NCBI GenBank assembly: GCA_964517355.1 | Contig: CAZFCK010000155.1 | Location: 1-11,101 of the forward strand | Source of the DNA: CAZFCK01 sp964517355 | GTDB taxonomy: Bacteria > Desulfobacterota > Desulfovibrionia > Desulfovibrionales > Desulfovibrionaceae | Reading direction: 5' to 3' | Length of the DNA stretch: 11,101 nt | Part shown: piece by piece, positions 1 through 7,100 of the stretch | Layout of the letters: each line of letters starts with the position of its first letter | Numbering within the stretch: the stretch's first letter is position 1 | Notes under the pieces: model-generated | Databases searched by the model: none | What the model was told of the DNA's origin: nothing | Seen by the model: the letters and a program-made list of their open reading frames with translations, nothing else | Program-made: the position numbers and the translations under genes

Positions 1-9
1 GTTCCAGGG

Positions 10-53
10 AAATGCATAAGAGCATCTAGCGCTTTTCAAGCGTTACATGCTCT
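10..53. repeat. Dispersed hairpin repeat, left copy 1
   Basis: The copy opens with AAATGCATAAGAGCATC (10-26), which matches AAACGCATAGGAGCATC at 11003-11019 at 15 of 17 positions. It continues into a long imperfect hairpin. Bases 19-25 (AGAGCAT) pair with 47-53 (ATGCTCT), 26 and 46 mismatch, and 27-34 pair with 38-45 with one G-T wobble, around the loop TTC. It lies about 70 nt beyond the stop of the last operon gene. It could therefore also end or stabilise the minus-strand transcript, but no clear U-tract follows the stem on that strand (TTATGCATTTCC). Seen: the repeat and the stem. Inferred: membership of an interspersed intergenic repeat family. Confidence 0.6.
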
Positions 54-80
54 AACGGCGTAGCCGATATGAGAACGTGT

Positions 81-115
81 TATCCCAATAAATGAAACGC
101 TGGGAGCATTTCAAG
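81..115. repeat. Dispersed repeat, left copy 2 (degenerate)
   Basis: TATCC (81-85), AAACGC (95-100), GGGAGCAT (102-109) and TTCAAG (110-115) occur in the same order as TATCC, AAACGC, AGGAGCAT and TTTTCAAAG at 10990-11032. This copy lacks the AT between AAACGC and the GGAGCAT box, and it also lacks the hairpin's left arm. It sits only 8 nt from the stop codon of the OPT-like gene. The match is made of short blocks, so homology is likely but not certain. Confidence 0.4.
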
Positions 116-122
116 AACCTAA

Positions 123-2081
123 TCAATAGGCCAATCTGCCGAGGGACTTGAGTATGAGCGTACAGCCCATGGCGAACATGCCCGCCAGCCCCATGCCGCA
201 GGAAAAACCCGCGAGCAGGACAGGGGCGTATTGGCGCCACATGGCGCCGTAGCGTTTGTAAAAGTAGAAACGACCCACAAGCGCGCCGAGCAGCTCCAGG
301 ATCATGCCGTGGGGTGTGCTCTGCCCCAGTCCGCGGACAACGCCGTAAATCAGCAGCACCGGAAGGCCGAAAACGGCGAGCAGCATATAGGTACCCAGGC
401 CGAAGACCAGCCCGGCGCCCACAAAATTGCCGTTGAGCGCCTGGTAAAACAGGGAATCGCCCTCAAGTGTCGAGGTCTGCATGAGCAGGGAGTTGAGCGC
501 CTGCAAGTGCCAGATTTCCTGCGCATAGGGAAAGGCCGAGGACGGGATGGGAGCCAGACGCCACAGGAATTGCGAAAAAATGAGCGAGGCTATCATGACC
601 ACGGGAAAGACCACGATCTCGGCCTTGATGATGCCGCGCAGGCTCGTTCCCGTCAATTCGATCTGCCGGAACTGCACCGTCGCCTCGCCGTAATTGTGTA
701 TCGGGATGGGCGCGTACCAGATTTCTATGCCCTGGTAGCCGAAATATTTCGCGCCGGCGATGAACGAGGCCTCGCGCACCAGGGGCAGGGAGATGAACTG
801 CCCGGCGATGCCTTCCATGCGCGCGGTGATGTAGGAGACCACAGGCGTGTAGATAAAGCCGTAGATGGCGAAAAATATCCACGGAAAAGAGGGGACGAGA
901 AACACGCACAGGCCGATGTAGGCCAGGGTGGAGACCACGTAGATGGCGATGGACAGCCAGAAATTGATGTCGCCGCGCCCCTTGGGCGGATTGAAGAGCA
1001 GGCTGAAATCAAGTTTGCCTTTGCTGCTGCGCTTGAAGGAGCGCGCCACGTGCCAGACGCCGATGACGCCGATGGCCAGGCCCAGGCCGATGCCAAAGCT
1101 CATATAAAAATCGAAATTGTTGACGAAAACAGTTTCCACAGTGGCCATGCCCTGGTGCCAGCGGTGCAGGATGCCGTTTTCGTAAAGGATGGGGTTGGCC
1201 ACAAAGGTGATGATCAGTCCCAGAAAGCCGCCGATAACGGCCCAGAACGGCAGGACCATGCCGATGAAGACCAGCCCGAGGTCGAGCTGGATGCCCGTGG
1301 CAACGGCGGGGAGCACGTCTTCGGTGTGCCGCGTCAGATCCACCCAGGGGATAGGGATGAGCCGGATGGGCTCCGTAAGCAGCAGGCCGGATAACGCGGG
1401 CAGGAGCACGTAGACGCCCCCGAACACCAGGCCGATCATGCCCCCGATGGAGAATACGCGCCATTTCCAGCCGTCCTTCTTGTCCTCCGTGGATTCCGCC
1501 AGGGCCATGGTGCCCAGCGCGCCCACAGGCGCCATGGGGAATGGCAGTTTTTCCACGTCCGACGTGAGGCGGTACAGGGCGTAGCCCAGGCCGAAATGGT
1601 CGACGCGCTGGATGAGCTGGGCGCCGACGAGCAAGAGGATCGGGACGAGCCAGTCCCGGTGGAAAAAGGTGCGCTCCAGGATGGAATCCGACGTGGGAGC
1701 GGGGGCGACCCAGGTGGGGATGAATTCCACGAGGCCGAGCATTTTCGCGGCGTCGGATTGCACAAGGTACTGGCTCCAGAGCAAACCCTGGAAAGGTGAG
1801 GCCAGGGCCGCGCCGGCCATGTAATAGAGCAGGAAAATTTCCTGCTGCTTCAGTTCCGTGTAGGAGCGCTTGGCGATTTCAGCAAAAAGGATGATCGTCA
1901 CCCAGCGGGCCGCGGGGCCGATGCCCTGGCCGATGACGAGCTGCAGATACATGGAGCCGGGCATCATCAAAAAGCCGATGAACACGGCGCCGACAATGGT
2001 TTTCCAATCGAAACCCTCCTCGAACCGCTCGGGCGGTTGGAGGAGATTTCTATATTCGTTGAGTTCCTTGTCTTCGTACAT
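123..2081 (-). CDS. OPT-like (oligopeptide transporter-type) polytopic membrane protein
   Basis: This is a 652-residue inner-membrane protein with roughly 12-14 hydrophobic segments, for example near residues 27-50, 81-104, 143-158, 208-231, 265-297, 324-346, 372-412, 486-508, 553-583 and 617-645. The mid-protein loop has a conserved-looking run (residues 420-490) containing ARMEGIAGQ, GYQGIEIWYAPIP and ELTGTSLRG. The C-terminal part GRFYFYKRYGAMWRQYAP followed by a glycine-rich helix resembles the end of OPT-superfamily proteins. PFPMAPVGALG at 180-190 is another OPT-like signature. Known members of that superfamily import oligopeptides or metal-siderophore complexes by proton coupling; the substrate here is unknown. 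The start ATG follows an in-frame TGA by 6 nt, so it cannot be extended. The Shine-Dalgarno is weak (GAGCGAG). It is the last gene of the operon, 47 nt after the DUF6785-like gene. The family call is from recalled similarity. Confidence 0.85.
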   Translation of the reverse strand: MYEDKELNEYRNLLQPPERFEEGFDWKTIVGAVFIGFLMMPGSMYLQLVIGQGIGPAARWVTIILFAEIAKRSYTELKQQEIFLLYYMAGAALASPFQGLLWSQYLVQSDAAKMLGLVEFIPTWVAPAPTSDSILERTFFHRDWLVPILLLVGAQLIQRVDHFGLGYALYRLTSDVEKLPFPMAPVGALGTMALAESTEDKKDGWKWRVFSIGGMIGLVFGGVYVLLPALSGLLLTEPIRLIPIPWVDLTRHTEDVLPAVATGIQLDLGLVFIGMVLPFWAVIGGFLGLIITFVANPILYENGILHRWHQGMATVETVFVNNFDFYMSFGIGLGLAIGVIGVWHVARSFKRSSKGKLDFSLLFNPPKGRGDINFWLSIAIYVVSTLAYIGLCVFLVPSFPWIFFAIYGFIYTPVVSYITARMEGIAGQFISLPLVREASFIAGAKYFGYQGIEIWYAPIPIHNYGEATVQFRQIELTGTSLRGIIKAEIVVFPVVMIASLIFSQFLWRLAPIPSSAFPYAQEIWHLQALNSLLMQTSTLEGDSLFYQALNGNFVGAGLVFGLGTYMLLAVFGLPVLLIYGVVRGLGQSTPHGMILELLGALVGRFYFYKRYGAMWRQYAPVLLAGFSCGMGLAGMFAMGCTLILKSLGRLAY

Positions 2082-2128
2082 GCTCGCTCACGTGCGTATG
2101 GTTGTGCTGGTTGGTGCCGTTGCCCCCG

Positions 2129-4135
2129 TCATATGGGGAATACCTGGAAACTCGATCCCGTGAAGAGCCCCACAAGAGCCCAGATGCCGCCCATGAGAAA
2201 GTCACCCATGATCAGGCCGATGAAAAACAGGCGGAGTTTACGGAAAAGCGCGGTGCCGCCGTAATGCAGACTGAGGTGGTTACAGGCCCAGCCCACGAGA
2301 AAGCTGAACCACAGGATGCGCATGCCGAAGCCGTAGGCCGCGAGATAGCCCAAGGGGTGCAGCGGCCACCAACTGAAGCGGTAATAGCAGAAGGTCAGCA
2401 CGAGCATGACCAGGGCGCCGACACCGGCGAAGCTCAGAATCCAGGGGTTTGGGTCCGTGGGCGCGTCGATCAGTTTTTGCGCGTTCTCGTACACGGCCAG
2501 CGTGGATTGCGTGGCCCAATCCATTTTCATTTCGCGCAAGCCGATTTTGTGCCCCATCAGGAGAATGGTCAGGAAGGCCACCACAACGGCCGCCACGAGG
2601 ATCGCTCCGATGGCCGCGAGCAGCAAACGCTGGTTGCGCGCGCGTTCGCTTATTTTCGCGCCGTGGAAGAGCGAGGGCATGAGCGCTTCGCGCACGTCCA
2701 GAAAAAGGACTTTCTGCATGACCACGGAGGCCAGCAGTCCGGTCGTTCCCAGAAAGCGCGAACCGAACATGCCCGTGAGCCCGTCCGTGGGGGCGGCGGT
2801 GATGGTGAAATAGGGCAACCCTCCCTGGCACACGATGCGGCTGACCACCAGCATGACCATGAAGAAAAGCAGGGGCAGCAGTACCGCGGCAACAGGCGGT
2901 AGGCCGAACCACCAGCAGCCGCCCATGAGTAGGGCCAGCCCGAGGACCACGCCCCACAAGGCCCAGGAGGGGGGGAGCCACTCGCCGTGATGCTCCGTGG
3001 CGTCGCCGCGGTGTATCGCGGGCCGTTTGCCAAGAGCCGCGCGGAGCGCGTTCATGAGATGGAACCGCGCCAGAAAAATCAGGAACAGGAAAAACACCAG
3101 GTAGGCGCCGATGCCCTGCGCCTCTTCAGGACGCACCAGAAGCGGGCCGAAGGTCACGCCCATGGCGGCTTCGGGGTACTGCATCCCGAAAATGGCCAGA
3201 ATCCCGAAGAGGAGCAATCCCGCCAGGTGAAAGAACCAGAAACTGAAGGATATCTGCCGGGTGGCCAGAAAGGCGAAGCCGATGAACGCGGGCACAATGA
3301 AGATTTCCAGGTGGTAGAATCCGGAAAAAAGGCCGAATTTGGGAAAATACGGCCCCGCGAGAATCTGCGTGGGAATTTGCGGCACGGTGGGAAAATGAAA
3401 ATTCAAGCCGTTTATGGTTTGCAGCGAGGCCGCCAGAAACAGGCCGCTGAGCAGGAACTTGTCGCCCAGGAGACTGCCGAGCTTTTGGTTGTCCAGGCTT
3501 TCGGCCAGGGTTTGCGGCACCTGGAGCAGAGGAAAATTGACCCGTTCGTTCACCACCCATTGCCGGCCGAAGAGGTTCACCATGCAGAGCATGATGCCGT
3601 AGCACAGCAGGATGAATCCCCCCCAGGCGCATAGCGGCTGCAGCCACACGCCCCAGGGAATGTTGCCGAGAACCTGGAGCCAACCCATTTCACGTCCGTT
3701 TTCAAGGCCGCCGTAGAGCAGTTCCACCGCCTTGGCGTTGTCCGGATACCAGGTCTTGGGCAGAAACGGCGCGAGTTCCTGGGTCCATTTGTAGGCGTCC
3801 TTGGCAAAGTAGATGGGCGCGGTGATGTTGATGAAGAACGTCTCCACCAGGCCGGACCAGCCTATGGCCGTGCCCAGGACCATCATCAGCCAGATGACGA
3901 GGATTTCCAGGCCATTGAACAAGGGGCGCAGGCGGGTGACGCGGGCGGCGAAGGCCACAAGCACCAGGAGCCAGGTGGTGATGAAAAAGGGGGCCATGGG
4001 AAAATGCCCCCCGCCGAGTTGGGTATTGTTCAGGTAGGCGTTGTTGTACGGGCTGAAAAGGCAGAGCAACAGCCCGAGGCCCAGGCCGGCGAAGATGGCG
4101 CGTAACCGGAGACGCGAGGTGCTGGCTGCCGTCAT
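2129..4135 (-). CDS. DUF6785/DUF6784-like polytopic membrane protein
   Basis: This is a 668-residue integral membrane protein with about 14 predicted helices, for example near residues 11-28, 50-66, 73-95, 161-188, 272-291, 297-317, 342-358, 392-435, 505-527, 564-584 and 634-656. Two hallmarks fit the uncharacterised DUF6785 (N-terminal) and DUF6784 (C-terminal) families as I remember them: WVVNERVNFPLLQVPQTLAE at 193-212, and WWPLHPLGYLAAYGFGMR at 589-606. The overall size and the late aromatic/His-Pro-Gly helix recall the OPT-like protein encoded just downstream. The two may be distant relatives or partners, although they are not close paralogues. The start ATG overlaps the stop of the giant permease gene as ATGA (4132-4135), which indicates translational coupling. 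No catalytic motif is visible. A transport role is inferred from topology and neighbours only. Confidence 0.82.
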   Translation of the reverse strand: MTAASTSRLRLRAIFAGLGLGLLLCLFSPYNNAYLNNTQLGGGHFPMAPFFITTWLLVLVAFAARVTRLRPLFNGLEILVIWLMMVLGTAIGWSGLVETFFINITAPIYFAKDAYKWTQELAPFLPKTWYPDNAKAVELLYGGLENGREMGWLQVLGNIPWGVWLQPLCAWGGFILLCYGIMLCMVNLFGRQWVVNERVNFPLLQVPQTLAESLDNQKLGSLLGDKFLLSGLFLAASLQTINGLNFHFPTVPQIPTQILAGPYFPKFGLFSGFYHLEIFIVPAFIGFAFLATRQISFSFWFFHLAGLLLFGILAIFGMQYPEAAMGVTFGPLLVRPEEAQGIGAYLVFFLFLIFLARFHLMNALRAALGKRPAIHRGDATEHHGEWLPPSWALWGVVLGLALLMGGCWWFGLPPVAAVLLPLLFFMVMLVVSRIVCQGGLPYFTITAAPTDGLTGMFGSRFLGTTGLLASVVMQKVLFLDVREALMPSLFHGAKISERARNQRLLLAAIGAILVAAVVVAFLTILLMGHKIGLREMKMDWATQSTLAVYENAQKLIDAPTDPNPWILSFAGVGALVMLVLTFCYYRFSWWPLHPLGYLAAYGFGMRILWFSFLVGWACNHLSLHYGGTALFRKLRLFFIGLIMGDFLMGGIWALVGLFTGSSFQVFPI

Positions 4136-7100
4136 GAGCGGTCTCCGCGCTCATGGGATGCGGTGTTCGTGTCCATGAATTCTGTCTCATAGCGGTCTTT
4201 GGCTTCCGTATCCAGCGAACGCCAGGTCAGAAGCTGCTTGCGCAGGTCGTTGATGAAATTGCGGTTGAGATTGTACCACACGGTGTGTTCGCCGGCCTCG
4301 CGGTACAGACGCAGCCGGATTTGCCTGAATCCTCCGTAGATATCCGAGGGGCAGAAAATGAGTTCCACGCGCTGGCGCACGCCGAAGTCGAAGGGCGCGA
4401 GCCACACGCGCAACCGCATGAGAAGGCAGGCTTCCTGGTCAAAAAGGCTTTGCCCTATGGGCAGGTCGTCGGGAAGGTCGCGCCGCGCGGTCTCTTGCGC
4501 CGTCAGGGTGCCGCAGGCGATGTTGTCCGTGGAAAAAAGGCCGTGGGACACGTCGCGGTGCGCGTCGTAGTATTCGGATAAAAAGCCCCCCGCGCAGGCC
4601 TGTTCATTGACCTTGATCAGAAAGGGCAGTGTGGTGTCTATGATGTCGCCGGTGGCAGCAGGCATGGTCCAGGAGCGGTTGACGTCGGGTATGGCGATGT
4701 TGGCCGCCACCCGGGAGGGGTAGATGGCCGAAAGCAGCACCACGCCGATGACCAGCACCATGGCTCCCACTCCGGCAAGGGAGGAATAGTTCGCGGTCAT
4801 GCCGGCCCACAAGGGGGTTCCGGCCAGCACGACGGCCGCGGCCTGGGCCACCAGATACCCCACGACCACGCTGAGCACGGCAAAGGCCAGGGACTCGGCC
4901 ACAAAGAGAAAGGACACATGCGATGGGGCGAGTCCCACGGAGGTATAGACCGCTATCTCACGTTTGCGTTCGTACACGCTGCCGATCATGGTGTTGAGCA
5001 CGATGAGCGCGGATATGACCAGGGGAATGAGGATGTTGGCCATGCCGCTGTAGCGGAAGGTGTTGGCGGAATAGTAAACGCTGGTGCCGGAATCCGTGCC
5101 TCTGAACAGCAGCAGGCCGAAACGCGCGCCCAGCTCTTCCTGGGACAGGGTGCGTTCCTCTTCCGGTGAGAGCTTCAGGGCCATGGCCTTGAGCCGCCCC
5201 CCGCCGGCGAGCCAGCCGCCGCAGCCGCCGAGGGCCAGCAGCGTTTGGGAGGGCACGATGATGGTCTGGCCGGACGGAATGTGCTGATACCGGCTTTCAT
5301 AGGCCGCCACGTCTTCGCCCAGTTCAATGGCTTCGGCCTCCACGTCGCTCAGCTGGGTGTCGGCTTCGGAAGGATAGATGATGGGCGTCATGGCTTCGCC
5401 GTCGAGGTCCGTATGCTGTTCCAGGGCCTTGTCGCCGATGATGCCGGCCAGGGTGAAGGTCATGCCCCAGATGTCCACATGATCGCCCGGCGAGGCGCCG
5501 ATGCCGGCGGCCATGGTTTGCGGCAGGATTATTTCATACTGCGCGTCCTTGGCCAGCCAGCGGCCGGCCACCAGGGTCTTGTCCAGGTTCGTGACCTGGG
5601 GTTCCAGGTACGAGAGGCCGAGAATGCCCCTGGCGAACTCTTCCTTGTCCTTGAACTGCACGGGCACGATGGGGGAGCGGGTCTTGTCCTTTATCTCGAA
5701 CCAGACGCGCGGCGCCACCACGCCCTGGTCGCCGAGCATGGAGCGCACCACCTGCAAGGCTTCGGGGGGCAGATCCAGCCAGTTGAAGGCTTTCATGAAC
5801 AGCCCCTTGTAGGAGGCGCTGTCGTCGAAACTGCTCCAGCCGCTTTGCTGCACGCTTTTCACCGCCGTGAAGTTCATGATGGTGAAGGTCAGGATGATCA
5901 AAGTGACGCAGGTGAGGGCGGTACGTATGGGGCGGCGTCTGAGGTTGCTCACGCCCAGGACGAACGCCGCGCCGAACGCCGCGGATTTGCTGAGGTCGGT
6001 GAGCTTGAAGTGGCGGGAGCGCTGTTGCAGCTCCTTCATCTCCCGCTCGAAGCGCAGGAAAATGATCAGTGAGACCAGCAGTGAAAGCCCCAGGATAAAA
6101 AAGGCCAGGATGACGATCATGGGGCTGTAGGTGAGCTGGAACGCTGGGTGCACCACATAGATCACGGCGATGATGCCCACCAGAAAGCTGAGAAAGGCGA
6201 TGATGCGTTTGTGGATGCTGGAAAACGCGAAGATCAGGCGCTCCAGGCAATAGGCGAAGGGCACGAACAGGGCGATGTAGAAAAGCACGCCGCTGAGCAC
6301 GTCCTTTTGTGTTTTTTCCACCTCGGTGTAGACCTGGCCGGCAATGGCCAGAGACTCCCGCCCCTTTTCCATGAACTTGTCCCATTGGCGCTGGGCGCGG
6401 TGCCGGCTGGCCTGGTCCAGTGCCTCCTGCCCTTCATGAGCCAGACGCCACAGGCGTTGGTTCACGATGCCGCGCTCCTCCAGCCCGCGTATGCGCGGCG
6501 TGAGGAGGTTCCACATGTCCGAGGCGGCCTGGAATTCGGTATAGGCCAGTTTGGGCCATTTGTTGATGACGAAACCGGCGCCTTGCGGGTTTTTCCGCGT
6601 GCCGTTGAGCAGCAGGACCTTGCGCTCGAGGTAGGTGTCCGAAAGCGTGAGCTTGTAGGGCGTGCCCGGTTCCAGAAACACGGAGAACAGCGTGGAGGAG
6701 CGGGTGTCCAGACGGCTGTACCAATAGCGCAGAGGTTCGGCTTCGGTGCGGCCGTCGATCAGGTTGGGGTAGATGAGATAGTTGAACGTCCTGGGCTCGA
6801 AGGCGTTGAAGAGGGTGCTTTGCATGCATGGAAACATGACCAGGTCGGCTTCCATGACCGCACGCCGCATTTTGACCCGGTAATTGTCTTTGCCCGTGGT
6901 TGGTTTGTCCACGGCCCAGGTGGCCAGGCCCGTGTCGTCGTCTATGCGGTAGCCTTCCAGGATGGCCTTATGCACGGTGTGCTTTCTGTCGGCGAGACCG
7001 ACCACGCGGAACTGCCCGGCCGTATCGACCAGAGAGTAGAAGCGCGAGGCGCCGAGATAGGTGAGGAACACGCTGCCCGTGGCGGGTTTGTCCGGGAAGA

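Noticed and set aside
19..53. Intrinsic terminator of the operon
   Set aside because: The hairpin is strong but no U-tract follows it on the minus strand, and its relatives elsewhere indicate a repeat family. A terminator role remains possible but is not shown.
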